Source: Craspedostauros australis (taxonomy: Eukaryota > Bacillariophyta > Bacillariophyceae > Mastogloiales > Achnanthaceae). From it: 64,000 nucleotides of DNA. A model generated the notes under the pieces. That model saw only the letters and a list, made by a program, of their open reading frames with translations, was not told the DNA's origin and did not search any database. This document shows, in pieces, positions 32,213 to 43,778 of this stretch (position 1 is its first letter; the number at the start of each line of letters is the position of its first letter). The position numbers and the translations under genes were made by a program. Where the stretch lies: NCBI GenBank assembly GCA_026770025.1, contig JAMXDE010000007.1, positions 1,178,001 through 1,242,000 on the forward strand. Direction: 5' to 3'.

Positions 32213-33316
32213 ATGGGATTCTTTGGAAAGAAGAACAAGGCGGGAAAGAAGGATTCGTCGAAGAAGGCGGGCAGCAGCAGTGGCAACGCAGCGACCAGTT
32301 CTGCTTCGGCGAATGCAGGTGCAGCTTCGAAGATCGCGAAGAAGAAAACGCCAGCGGCAGGAACGAACAACCCGTCGAGGCAGCGCAAGGCCGCACCACC
32401 CAAAGCTGCCGCCACTCCGACCCCACCCAAGCCACCCACGACGCAGCAGAAGGTCATCAAGATCATCGGCGACGAGAAGCATGTGACCACAACCACCACG
32501 GATGCCCAAGGGCGCCTGGTCAACGAGACCACCATCACCAAGCTCACCCCCACGGAACGGCTCCAGCATCAGCACAACACCCAGCCACCGGCACCGCAAA
32601 AGGCGCCGCCGCCGAATGTCTACCAACCCCACCAGCCTCCCATGCAGCAGGAGCAGCCGCCGATGATGCCACCGGCCTCCATGGAGCACATGAAACCACC
32701 GACGATGTCGCAGTCGGCTCCGGGAGGCGGCATGCCGCAGCATCAGGCCCACATGCATCACCCCAACGGACAGCCCATGTCGGGCCTCGCCTCGGCGTCC
32801 ACCGCCAACAGCAACAACAACAACAGCAACAACATGAACGGCAGCAGCAGCAACGCCACGGGAAGTTCCGTCACCAACATGCCGGTCGGCAACCAGGCTC
32901 TGGCCACCATTGAAATCACGCGCGACCTAGTCAAGCGCTTCATATCAGACATTTGGAATCGCGGAGAAATCGAGCTCATCCCCGAGGTGTGCCACCCATC
33001 CCTGCGGTTCAACGGCCACGTCGGCATGGACAGAGTGGGACACGACGGATTTGCGAGAATGGTCACGACGGTGCGAGACGCCCTCACGGATTATCACTGC
33101 GAAATTCATTCCATGGTCGTCGAAACCAACAAGGCATTCTGCCGGCTGCGTTTCACCGGCAAGCACACAGGCGTGCTGCTCGGATTCCCGCCCACCGGCA
33201 AGACCGTGGCGTGGATGGGCGCCTCCGAATTCACGTGCAAGAATGGCAAGATCCTCAAGGTGTGGGAGCTGGGCGACGTCAAATCCCTCGAGGAGCAGCT
33301 CAAGAATCCAAACTAG
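32213..33316 (+). CDS. NTF2/SnoaL-like domain protein with disordered N-terminus
   Basis: A 367-residue single-exon protein. Residues 1-60 are Lys/Ala/Ser-rich (FGKKNKAGKKDSSKKAG). Residues ~60-230 are Pro/Gln/His/Asn-rich and disordered. The last ~130 residues look like a SnoaL-type cone fold: VKRFISDIWNRGEIELIPEVCHPSLRFNG opens it, then GHDGFARMVTTVRDALTDYH and a middle strand pair with RLRFTGKHTGVLLGFPPTGKTVAWMG. It ends with ILKVWELGD. This domain class includes polyketide cyclases, stress proteins and oligomerisation modules. No catalytic assignment is possible from sequence alone. Confidence 0.75.
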   Translation: MGFFGKKNKAGKKDSSKKAGSSSGNAATSSASANAGAASKIAKKKTPAAGTNNPSRQRKAAPPKAAATPTPPKPPTTQQKVIKIIGDEKHVTTTTTDAQGRLVNETTITKLTPTERLQHQHNTQPPAPQKAPPPNVYQPHQPPMQQEQPPMMPPASMEHMKPPTMSQSAPGGGMPQHQAHMHHPNGQPMSGLASASTANSNNNNSNNMNGSSSNATGSSVTNMPVGNQALATIEITRDLVKRFISDIWNRGEIELIPEVCHPSLRFNGHVGMDRVGHDGFARMVTTVRDALTDYHCEIHSMVVETNKAFCRLRFTGKHTGVLLGFPPTGKTVAWMGASEFTCKNGKILKVWELGDVKSLEEQLKNPN

Positions 33317-34201
33317 CGTACTCGTGCGCATATGTGTCGCAATTGTTCCAAAACGCTTGTTTTCTCCGTGCGCAGCACAGCAAAGGAGTAGTCCAGGATA
33401 CCATACCAGATGCATGGCGCCGTAGTAGTCCAGTCAATCATCCTTTGGAAGAGTAGAATGACGGAGCGAAGCATCGGTGCGCATCGGATGTCCGTACCTA
33501 CGAGTATGGTAGAGCTTGGCAGAGAATGTCGATTTGTGTCATGGACGCGGCCACGCCATTCTCATCTACTCGCGCGGCGGTACAAGCATGTACGCAATGT
33601 AATACTCGTGGCGTACCCCTATGGAACGTTTACTACAATCTCACTTCCATCGAAACAGCAGACATTTGCCAATATCTTAACTCTGCGTAACACGTGTTGA
33701 ACCATTGATGAGCTGCGCACGCGGATGGTATAGCGTACAATATTATATATCAGCGATTTCGCACAGTGTGTAGTCACGCTGCTCAATCTTCGAGATGATC
33801 GGATGGAGAGATGCGGGCTCCTATCCTGTTCCTACACTCGTCGAGGATGGTGGCATGTAGCTTCGCCACCATGATTTCGATTCGCCAAAGCGTCATTTCG
33901 TCCAGTCGTAATTATACAAGATTCGGTGCGTGTGCTTCTCCAGTGGCACAAACAGGTCATCGTGCTCGATCATTGGAACAACCAACACCGAATCCGCAAC
34001 GGCAGACAGGGACAATGGCGCGATGCGAAAGGCACGACACGACACGACACAACGGCAACAGTCACACAACTCTCCACGACGGCAGCAAGACAGCGAGAGG
34101 CATCGGAACGGATTCACACTTCACGGCAGCAACCCAATAACAACGGCAGTAGTTCAATAGCAAACACGCACGCACGCATACAAACATAAGCAACTGCGAT
34201 C
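33317..34201. other. Intergenic upstream of coatomer zeta
   Basis: No supported gene. A/C-rich stretches near 34030-34180 probably form the leader of the next gene. Confidence 0.45.
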
Positions 34202-35044
34202 ATGGTACGTCGCCTCCAACGTTGTGGATGTACCTGTGTGTGCGCCCTGCGCCAACCGCAACAGACACGGCGGCGTTACGGCATACACGACTGGCAACGA
34301 TCGTCGTCTTTGATCATAGCTTTCTCTCACACTCTGCATGCCATGCTGTCCAACCAACCTTCCTGATCAACCTGTCTGTCTCTCTTGGTTTCTCTCTGTT
34401 TCCAGACTTTGGCTCCACTACTCCCCACAATCGACGCCATCCTCGTGCTGGATGGAGAAGGTTCCCGACTGGCCGGCAAATACTACGGCGACTTCTTGAA
34501 GGCACCGGAAACCGCCGCCAAGTCATCGGAGGATCTGAGATCAGACTTCGAAAAGCAGCTGCAGATCAAATTCGGTGGCGTCGTGGCGCGCATGGATGCC
34601 GCCGAGGTCGTCACGGTCATGGGCAAGACGGCGGTCTTCTGCGGCGGTGCCAACCAGGGCGGTGCCGGAGGCGGCGACGTCCGCATCGTCCACGTCGGTG
34701 CCTCCAACGAAAGCGAATTGGTGCTGGCGCATCTCTGCGAGGGCATGTACGAGGCCCTGTCCCAGCTCATGGGCGGCAACACGGACCGGACGATGGTGCT
34801 GGACAATCTCGAGCTTGTGTTCCTGCTGATTGATGAGCATTGCGATGGCGGCATCATTCTGGAGACGGACCCGACGAAGCTCTCATCCGCCGTGCTTCTG
34901 CGCGACGATGATGGTGCCATGGAGGATGCCGCGCAGCCCGGCATGGCGCAGACACAGGGCATGCCATCGGGTGTTTCCGGTGAGATGGGACTGGCGCAGG
35001 CATTGCTCAAGGCACGCGATCAATTTTTCTCGGGAGCCTTGTAG
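34202..35044 (+). CDS. COPZ: Coatomer subunit zeta (COPI)
   Basis: The COPI coat drives retrograde Golgi-to-ER vesicle traffic, and zeta is its small adaptor-like subunit. The coding part is ATG at 34202-34204, then a 201 bp intron with donor GTACGT and acceptor TTCCAG, then exon 34406-35044. This gives 213 aa that start M-TLAPLLPTIDAILVLD. The start exon thus contributes only the initiator Met. Diagnostic segments are AILVLDGEGSRLAGKYY, the longin-like strands KTAVFCGG, and MVLDNLELVFLLIDEHCDGGIILETDP. A Gly/Met-rich tail replaces the short animal C-terminus. Length fits the family (about 180-210 aa). If the intron were not used, translation would need another start inside the intron (34385). 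Confidence 0.9.
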
Positions 35045-35793
35045 AGGGTGGTGCCAGACGTGCTCGTATGTTGGAGTATGTGAGAGTCAAGCAACACTCC
35101 ACTTCACTTCACTCCACTCGACACCATAACAAACAGAGAGATTATGTATTATAAAACGGCAGCAGCGATACCGATGCTAGATTGGCGGAGAGTGCGAGTG
35201 AGAGATTGATCAAAGCAATTGCTGATGACATGCGAGTGGTGAAGAACGAGTGGGGCAACATCTGATCGGGTCTGAACGAACGCAAGATTGTGTAAGGCAG
35301 CATGACAATGTAGAAGGCATTGCCCATTCGCATAGACAGAACAGATCCATGCATGTTGGGAACATCTTTGCGCTCCATTGGGAAGCAGCCACGGCACCTC
35401 TCATGTTTCTCCATTCTGAGCAGGAGCAGCAAACATGCTTTACCTGACGATACAATAAGCTACCGATACCAATACAACACTATTCACATCTTAGTCACCA
35501 TGCAAACATGTACACTCATCCATCCTCCCTCCCTCTCTCTAGAAATAAACGTTATGTATCGACATGAAATTGAACATCACTGCTATTGAGGGTATTCTAC
35601 CATGCTTTATCAATCGATGATTGATGGGAAGGTGCACGTGAGATGTGTTGCAATGATGCTGTCGTTGGTCGTCGTTCACGGCGAACTTGGACAGCACCAC
35701 TGCTCTCGATCACCGCACGGCCACCTGCCGCAGAATGGCGGATCGGAACAAGGCTTGCGCGGAAGGAAGAGACAATCGTCCAGCCGTCGAGCC
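35045..35793. other. Convergent intergenic region
   Basis: Between the 3' ends of coatomer zeta and the gelsolin gene. No supported gene. Confidence 0.5.
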
Positions 35794-37442
35794 TTACACG
35801 AAGTAGGCGTTGAACTCGGAGCTCTCGTATCCCGACTTGACGAAGGTCACTGGCAGGTTCATCGTGCGCGGGTCGTCCTTGCAGTAGGCATCGGCCTTGG
35901 AGAAGGCGCTGAGCTTCTCGGAGCGGTCGGCATCCTTACCAACCCACAGGTACACCTCCCAGCCGGAGTCGAGAAGCATGACGTCGGACTCCGAGAGGCA
36001 GTCCTTGGGAAGCTTGCACTGGGCCGGTCCGAATCCGATCTTGACCTTCTCGCCCTTCGCCACCTGCTCAGCCTCGCCGTCGGCTGGGAGCTTGAACACG
36101 AGCGGTGTGAACTCTTCCACGGCGCTGTCCTCCTCGTCGGCCTCCTGGATCTCGCCTTCGCCAAGGTAAGACCAGAAGCCTTCGTCGGCCTCGTCTCCGT
36201 CTCCCTGGTCGAGCGTGATGACGGTGCCTTCGGTGCACATGGTCTCGGCCACCGAGTTGGCGCGGGCCTTCTCGTCTGGGTTGGCCTGCACGCGTCCGTT
36301 GTCAAGCGTTGTGTTGCGGCATGTAGATAGCGCCGTCACATTGGAAGTCGCGGCACGAGTTTGTACGGTATGTAAAGCAACGATCAACGTACGTACGGCA
36401 AGGATTGAAGACAGAACGAGGATCGGAGTGTCGTGAGATAGAAGTGAGTTGGGATCATCGTCATTTTGTGGATCAGGATGCATGCAACATACGATTTGCG
36501 CGCGCAACGGAACATCATGCCCACCACGTCTTATGACCTCTGGCATTGCTCAGTCAGAGATCCTTTCGTTCTTGTGGTTATGTCCAAGCACAGCAGCAGC
36601 AGCAGCAGCGATTGCGAGAGAATAGACAAGGTATTACAACACCAATTCCAATACCAATGCACTGCACAAGCACAGGATGGAGAGCAAGAAAAGCGATGCA
36701 ATGCAATGCCAACGCAGCACAACACAGAAACAGGAATAAAATGATCTGACCAAGAAACAGCAACAGCAACAACCACGACCACACGACAGTGACCAGATCG
36801 ATCGAACGAACGTACGCTTTCTCCGTTCCACAGCCAAACCTTGGAGGCGTCGGCGTAGATGATGAAGGAGTCGCCCTTGTTGAGGGATCCCTTGGAGAGC
36901 TCGACCTGGGTCAGGGACATCTTCTTCTCCGTGCCCTTGACCTTGTACATGAAGGGCGTCTCGACGGTGGGCTCGACGTGGTTGAACCCGCTCTCGACGC
37001 CGCCCGCGAGGTAGGTCAGCGCACCATCGAAGAGGGCCTTGAACTTGGAGGATTCGTTGCCCTGCACTTCGCGGTGCTGCACGGCGATGCCGCCCGTGTA
37101 GTCATCGGCCTCGACCATCTTGTAGGCGGCCGTGCCGTACTCATCCTGCGACGACTCGCTGCCGATCCAGATGTAGAGATCGTGGTTGAGCTTGTCCTCG
37201 TCTGGCGCCGTCCAGGAGTTGAGGACGATGTAGGAGTCGCCGACGTGGAAGGTGCCGGTCTTGTCCTCGGGCCATGCCACGACATGGAACTGCTCGATGC
37301 GCCAGACCTTCACGCCGGGGGCTTCTCCGATCACAGCCCAGCTCTCCTCGCCTTCTGCGGCGGCCTGCTTGATCTTCTTGTCGAGGTCCGACCCGATCAG
37401 AGCGAGGTTGCTCTCCTTCCACGAAATTCGTTCCTCTGGCAT
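35794..37442 (-). CDS. Three-domain gelsolin-family actin-severing protein (fragmin/severin type)
   Basis: Exons 37442-36816 and 36285-35794 are joined over a 530 bp intron (donor GTACGT, acceptor GTGCAG, phase 0), giving 372 aa, the usual size of severin or fragmin. Domain 1 starts after WKESNLALIGSDLD and has VWRIEQFHVVAW, GDSYIVLNSW, LYIWIGSESSQDEYGTAAYK and QHREVQGNES. Domain 2 has MSLTQVELSKGSLNKGDSFIIY and VWLWNGES, the Trp-containing strand, interrupted at the intron. Domain 3 ends in EVYLWVGKDADRSEKL and GYESSEFNAYF. These proteins cap and sever actin filaments in response to calcium or phosphoinositides. An alternative start at 37475 adds 11 residues. The acceptor was chosen because it restores the domain 2 helix (DEKARANSVAETM). 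Confidence 0.85.
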
Positions 37443-38011
37443 CTTGGTTGGTTGTGTTTGGGTATGCTGTTGCAATTGCTATTGCTGTCGCTGGTGATGA
37501 TTGATCGATCGATTGATTGATCCGTCTCCCTTTCTTTTTGTGACCGTTGTTCTGGCTCTCTCTGCGCCGTTGGTGTGTGTGATTTTCACGCGGAGAGAGA
37601 GAGAGGCCATTCCTTCCTTCTCTCGCGCAACCAGGCGGTCTTCCTCCTTCTTGGTGAGAACAGCGGAGTTGGTTCGTGGACATTCGGAGACCCATGTGGG
37701 TGCGGTTCCGTGTGCTTTCTTCTCACCAACACGCGTGGTCGACAAAAAAGATCCGAAAGAAGACAACAAGAAACCTTGTTTTGTGACCCAAAGATACGCG
37801 AGATTCATCGAGCGATGCGAACTTTCCTTTCGTGGGAACGGTTTCGATAGCATGCAATCGAATGTAGAGACGGAAACAGTCGGCAGAGCCTTCCAACGTG
37901 CCTTCAAGACACTCTGCGAGTACAGAAGAGTACACGTCGGTATCATACCATATCTACTCCACTCATACGCCACAACATTAACACGTAATAGAATAGATAC
38001 GTTGAGATTGG
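37443..38011. other. Intergenic upstream of gelsolin gene
   Basis: It contains GATC/GATT tetramer repeats at about 37499-37522 and GA-rich DNA near 37590. No gene is seen. Confidence 0.5.
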
Positions 38012-39205
38012 CTATTGATCCTTCTTGCTATCCCAAGCAACCGTGGCTTCATACTCAATGCCGAGCTGCAACGATGTCGATTGAGGGCCGCAATCGAAGG
38101 TCGTCGATGACAGGAGACCGGCCTCTTGCACCGTTTCTGCATTCTTCATCAACCTCCAATTCGTACCTCGGAAGAAGCCAGGCAGTTCCTTCGGATCCGT
38201 GCCCCAAACGAACGGCTCGCCGAATAGCTTGACCTTGTACTTGAGGAATGTCGATCCCAAGGCAGTCAGGGTCTTCTTCGTGTCCTTGGTCTGCGGCCGC
38301 TTGTACTCGTCCAAGTGGAAGTAGTCAAATGCCATCACCGTGCCAGGACAGCCAACGACGCTGTCGATCTGCTCGAAGATGGAACGGTTCTCCTCCTCGC
38401 TCAAGTAGAATGACAGCCCTTCCATCACCACCATCGTCGGCGTATTCGCATGGAACACTTGATTGCTGGACGACTGAACCATCTGAGATGCTGTCCTCGA
38501 CGGCGACGGCAGATGATGTATCATGTACCCTTCGGTCAATGCACCCTTCAAGGTCGTCGGCGCATCCCCACCCAATTTGATGTGGCAAAAGTACAAATTT
38601 CCGGGAAAGTGCAACTCGTCGCCGATCGCCCTTCGCTTGTGAGCAAAGTATCGCTGGAACATCTCAATCTTCGTGGCGCCCGTCGACGGATGATCCACCT
38701 CCACAAAGTTGACGTCGGGATATTCGTGCGCAAGCCGGTATGCCATCGTGTCGTATCCGGCAGCCAGAATGAGGACTTGCGCTTTGGCATGCTGCTTCTG
38801 CAAGAAGGTGCGCACCTGCTGTTCCATGTACAGCTTGCGAAGTTTTGGACCTTGCATGGTCTTGCCCATCGCCCACTGCCAAAATCGGCGGAACCAATTG
38901 GCGGGGATGGCATGGCACAGCACAGCCTGCAGCAGTGTCCACAGCGGAAGGAACATGCGCTGCCGCGACATGCACAGCAGGATGTCTCGCTGCAAACGTG
39001 AGCTTGTGTGGATGGTGGATCGTCCCGTCTCGGATAGATGCTCGTCACCGGCGATTGCACTGTCGTGGCTCACATACGACTCCAGCGCCACTACAAGAGC
39101 GACGGTTGCGGCGGTCAAGCTTGCTCTGCCTTCGATCATGATGGGCTGCGCTTTGCTCCGAGTCGGATATGATGTGATGTGGATCAACGGTCCCCAATGA
39201 TCCAT
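38012..39205 (-). CDS. LCM-family SAM-dependent methyltransferase
   Basis: A 397-residue frame; a Met at 39139 is an alternative start just ahead of a hydrophobic stretch (ASLTAATVALVVALESYV) that may be a signal or anchor. The core shows family features of leucine carboxyl methyltransferase-type enzymes: RKLYMEQQVRTFL, the SAM-binding VLILAAGYDTMAYRLA, FVEVDHPSTGATK after it, PTMVVMEGLSFYLSEEE and GTVMAFDYFHLDEY. This branch (Pfam LCM, TIGR00027-like) includes small-molecule and polyketide O-methyltransferases as well as PP2A methyltransferase. The substrate here cannot be told. No intron is visible. Confidence 0.75.
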   Translation of the reverse strand: MDHWGPLIHITSYPTRSKAQPIMIEGRASLTAATVALVVALESYVSHDSAIAGDEHLSETGRSTIHTSSRLQRDILLCMSRQRMFLPLWTLLQAVLCHAIPANWFRRFWQWAMGKTMQGPKLRKLYMEQQVRTFLQKQHAKAQVLILAAGYDTMAYRLAHEYPDVNFVEVDHPSTGATKIEMFQRYFAHKRRAIGDELHFPGNLYFCHIKLGGDAPTTLKGALTEGYMIHHLPSPSRTASQMVQSSSNQVFHANTPTMVVMEGLSFYLSEEENRSIFEQIDSVVGCPGTVMAFDYFHLDEYKRPQTKDTKKTLTALGSTFLKYKVKLFGEPFVWGTDPKELPGFFRGTNWRLMKNAETVQEAGLLSSTTFDCGPQSTSLQLGIEYEATVAWDSKKDQ

Positions 39206-39814
39206 GTGATGCCTCCTGCACTCCCTGCAGGGTCCTCTACTCGCACGAACTACGAGTATGCTGGATGTTGGTCTTGCGCCATGATCGTTGCCAAGCTCTG
39301 CGCAGGGTCTGCGACCGTCATTGTGCTCGTCGTCGGTGCGTTTGATTGTGTTTGTTTGAGAACCGGCGAAAACAAGAACGATCGAGAAGGAATCGGGTCA
39401 CTTCTGGACATTCGTTGTGACGTCACTGGCTTCGCATGGCACGAGCCTCGTAGCGCGACGGTGGAGACCAGAACGTATGCAGAAACAAATACCGTGCTCG
39501 TGCGAACATGCCGGGCGCGATCGCAACCTCCGTGTTTGCCACTCTATTCAAACCAACATACGGTAGAACGAATATTCGATTACTATTTATCTATTATTAT
39601 ATATACTATCATAAAATAAAAATATTAAGCATCGCGCTTGATGTGTATTATGCAAAGAGCTTGTGTTACGGTCGACGGTGCCGTGGTGTTCGTACAGCCG
39701 ATTCATCGTGACCGCAATGATGCTGGCGAGAGTCAATGAGTGAGAGCGTGTTGAATTCCGAGTCTTTCTGATGGATGTTCTATTCCGCCCCCTCCCTTCT
39801 GGCTCTGCCCAATC
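39206..39814. other. Intergenic, partly AT-rich
   Basis: An AT-rich stretch at 39570-39640 lies near the middle. No supported gene. It holds the upstream region of the methyltransferase and the 3' end of the sorting receptor. Confidence 0.45.
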
Positions 39815-41888
39815 CTAACCCATTTGTCCGAGCGGCACGGATCCAACACCTGCGCTTGTCGGAAGTGTAACGGCCTCGAGCGATGCATCGTGTTGGTTGT
39901 TGCTGTTGTCGAGCAGCATGTACTCCGATAGAATGCCGCGGACTTGGGTCTGCATGTTGCGGCGGGTTCGCTGGTGGTAGACGACTCCAGCTGCACCCAG
40001 TGTGCCAATCAGAGCAATCACGGAGACGAAGAAAGTGGTGTGGGAGATCGGCTTTTGCGATGCGGGGATGGGGTCAACGATCAGCACTCCGTCATCGTCG
40101 GCGTAGCCATACGCGTCTCCTCCCTTCGGGTTTCCTCCACCGTCTCCATCTACTTCATTGATGCATTGCTCTACATTCGTGCGGTAACGACAATAAATGC
40201 AAACACGAGGGAGTGATTCGGCGGTGAATCGTGAGCAGATGTCCCCGAGGATCTCCTCCGCGATGAATCTTCCTTGGAACATCCTCTTGTTGACATACAA
40301 CGATGGTATGGCAACGAGGCTCTTCCTTTCGGCAAGCTCCATCTCGGCTTGGAGAATTGTATTTTCGATGTTTGCATCAAGTCCACCAGAATGGGACATG
40401 CATTCGTCGATGGCTCTCCCGTCAACACCAGCGATTTCCATAGCGCCAGTGATGCAGTCATCATCCTTGAAGGATTCCCCGGTGCACGTTGTGGTGAATT
40501 CATTGACATACTTCCACCATCGGAAGCCATTGTCAACACTTCCGTAGTTCCTCCAGATACAAAGCCGACGGAGAGTCTCAGCCATAATGCTGGCGCCCTG
40601 AATGACCCCATTCTCATAGTAGTATGCCTCCAGGGAGCAGTATCGACCATGGTTTGTGCACATGGTACTGCATTCGGGATCGCTGTCGGAGGCGCGGTCG
40701 CATAAGAACTTGGTCCCACTAGTCACCGACATGTGCGGGGTAAAGGTTGCGGACTCACCCAACGCATTGGCAAGGCTGCCGAGTAAAAGTTCGGGAGGCA
40801 CATTGCCCATGCCGCCAAAGGTTGGAATTGTCCAGAACTCAACGTCCACATGGTCATGAATGTCCGGTGCGGACCACGACATCTTGGCTCGGACGGGGAA
40901 ATCCTCAGTGAGAAGGCGCTTCCACTGATCGGCGTCTTCCTTCAGCATCATGAAAGACGGGATCCCAACGTCCCCACCGGAACCATCATCCCCCATGTCT
41001 GGCTCGTGTGCTTCGCACCCGACATCATCTGAGAAGCAGCTGCTTCCTGAGGAGCACTGGCAGATGTTGTCGGCGATCAGCACGGCACTGGCACCTGAAT
41101 ACTGGGCATTCCGCACCTTCCTCACGAAGGAACAGCCACCCCGGTCAACCATGAGGATGAAAGAGGTTCTGGTAGGAAGTGATCCATGTCCATCATCGTC
41201 TGGGCTTGGCCAAATACGTGCGTCACGATTGATGCTGCGATCGCACATGGGATCATCAGTGTAGTACACGGGCTGCTCCATGGATCCGATGGTTGGGGTC
41301 CAGCCGAATTGGGCATCCGTGTGGTTGTATCCACCTGACATCCTCAAGTTTTCGGGATACTATGCAACGATTGGCGTGTCGACATGCATGTTGAAAATAG
41401 TAATAAGACGAAGAGGATGAGGATGATATGGCGTTGTTGCATGATATAGTACGATGTGCTCATATGGATTAGGGTCGCACTGAGGATACGTACGCACAAG
41501 TACTCCAGGTAGAGCCAGATGATGCCGCCCCTGCCCTGCTCTGGCGTAACCGCACATGGCATACGAGCTGCATAGTCGTACGGGTAGGGCAATAGGCACC
41601 CTACCCATGGAGTGCAGAGCTGCGCATTCATCCATGCGGTGACATATGCAGACACGAGCTCCAGACACTGGAGATGCTATCAAGATGCGCGGCAAGGCAT
41701 CGTCCCAGTACAAGTACAAGCACATCACATCCGTGCACTCTTCGAGAGTAGAGCACGATGTTCGATGGTGCACTCACCGTGGCTTGCAACCGGCTTTCTG
41801 CATTCACGTTGAGGTTGACGTTGGTCGCGCAGTGCAGCGTGCTGACCGCAAGGCCGAACGCGAGCTTTCCAAATCCATTGAAGCGCAT
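39815..41888 (-). CDS. Vacuolar sorting receptor (PA-domain, VSR/BP-80 type)
   Basis: Exon 1 (41888-41778) encodes a signal peptide, MRFNGFGKLAFGLAVSTLHC. Exon 2 is 41359-39815. The intron is 418 bp (GTGAGT donor, GCATAG acceptor, phase 0), and the product is 551 aa. The lumenal part begins YPENLRMSGG and carries a protease-associated domain (TSFILMVDRGGCSFVRKVRNAQYSGASAVLIADN). The VSR central region follows: CTNHGRYCSLEAYYYENG, ASIMAETLRRLCIW, FRWWKYVNEFTTTC, AIDECM and a thioredoxin-like PSLYVNKRMFQGRF. One transmembrane helix (FFVSVIALIGTLGAAGVVY) precedes a cytosolic tail with EYMLLD, a combined tyrosine and dileucine sorting motif. It should carry soluble cargo from the Golgi to vacuolar compartments. 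Confidence 0.85.
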
Positions 41889-43778
41889 GTTGGTACTGCC
41901 TGCTTTGCTCTGCTCTGCTCTACTTTGCTCGAATCGGATCGACTCGGATCGAAGATGTGTGTCCTGTTGCTTGGGGGGTTGTGATCCTTCTCCTGCTCGT
42001 GGTGGATGTGTTGATGATGATGATGATGATGATGATGGAACTGATTGCGAATCTGTTCTTGGTTGTGGGTGTGGATGGAGGTTGCTGGCGACGCCGGACG
42101 GCAGCGCAATTGTTCTTTCGTGCTGTTTGTGTCGCCTGGTGTGCAGAACGACGAACGATGTCGTGGATGCGCCGGTTGCAAAGTTTTGTGCGTGATGAGT
42201 CGTGTTAAAATAGACTAATCTAGAGCACATCACAGAAACGTATCCAAAACACATCGCAGAAACGGAGCACAGCACAACAACAAGGTGGAATAGCCATAAT
42301 CTTCGCTTAATCCAATCAACACATCAAGTTACGTACCACTCTGATCATACCCACGCTTCAATAATCCTGCTGGAGATGCGAGCGATCTCTTGGCATTGAT
42401 TTCGACGAGCCATTCCGCGCATCTTCCATGCGATGATGCCTTTGATCAAGTCGTCGAGCCGGAGCACTGCTCAAGACACGCACACTGCGGTGAATTGGTT
42501 CTGAGGCGTGGAGCCCAACCACTTGATTGGATCAAATCAAGCCTTGTGCATGCCAATGGCAACGAGCGAAAGAAACTGCTTTATCAAACATGCACAGCAT
42601 CAGTAGGAGCGAAGATGGTGGAGGAAAGATACCAAGTAAGCATTGCTTCGTTGTTGGCGCCTGCATGATCGCTGCATGGACATGCAGTATATGATATGTG
42701 CTTCATGAAATCCCCTCGCTCGCCCACTCGCTTGCTGGCCCTCTCTCTCTCTTCTTCTCACTCGGGTCGGTCACAAAAGCACAACAAGCCTGGATCCCGA
42801 GCCAATCGAATTCTCTGGTCCGGATGTTATTGTTGGACTTACCGTCGTGGGTGTCCGCCTCGTCGCAGTCGCTGTGGGAGTTGGCATCTGCAACAAGCGA
42901 GCGCACGATATTCCATCCGTGCTCCGATGGGCACTCCCATCCGAAGTGTCATGTGATGGATACGCTACCGTGACATTAGACGGGCCATCAGATCTGCCAC
43001 CCGAAGTGCTGCTCAATTCCGAAGTGCAAAGCCTACATATGACACAACCATCAACAAGATAACCTTGTGGATCTCATGCTTGGACGCAGCAATGATAGCG
43101 CAAGTGGTGCAACTGCTCTGGGTGTCGCGTACATACGCTTCGGTCGAATCAAGCCTGATCAAAGCGCAATTGATGCCCCATCATCGGTGCTCTCTTGCAA
43201 GTAGCGGCGATGTCTTGATGGGAATTCGAGACGAAGCGCACAACTCTCGCTTCGTTCGTTGCCTCATCTGCGGCCCAATGGATGCATTGAAGATTGGGCA
43301 AACGTCCGCTTGTCGCAAGATGCCTCTGCATGGTGAAATGGCGACGAAGGTACACATGGTGAATCCATTGAAGGCTCGATGGCGCTCACATTCCATGCTG
43401 TTCGCCCACTGGCATTCACGGCCATTCTCCAGTCAATCTCATCTCCCCATCGCAACCAACACCACACAACCGAACCTAATGATGAAATAGTGATTGTGTG
43501 ACGCAATACGAATGCACCAACTGCGACACTGCACACGCAAATCAACCTTCGTGTTTCCGCTGAATTCAGGCGGAAGCGTCGAACTGAAGAATAACTCAGC
43601 ATGTGGGGGCGTAGCATTTTATTGATTACCAGCCATCTCTTCCTGCCATGACGCCTGCTCTGACTCTTGTTTTAATGACGAATCGATCGCTTGTCTTGCG
43701 GCTTCTTTGATTCCGAAGCTAATTCATCTGCTTCATTCCATGATATGATTGCTTCTCAAGGGTTGCAGCGGTGGCACT
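41889..43778. other. Long intergenic region with coding-like remnants
   Basis: A GAT-trinucleotide run lies at about 42013-42036. Between about 42772 and 43205, two adjoining frames look protein-like: one with DVIVGLTVVGVRLVAVAVGVG (frame starting near 42772) and one with LVDLMLGRSNDSASGATALG (43043-43205). They lie in different frames and have no clear start or splice sites. They may be remnants or exons of an unrecognised gene. Confidence 0.3.

Noticed and set aside
31975-32913. 312-codon plus-strand frame overlapping the NTF2-like gene
   Set aside because: Out-of-frame reading of Gln/Asn repeats; it lacks the conserved C-terminal fold.
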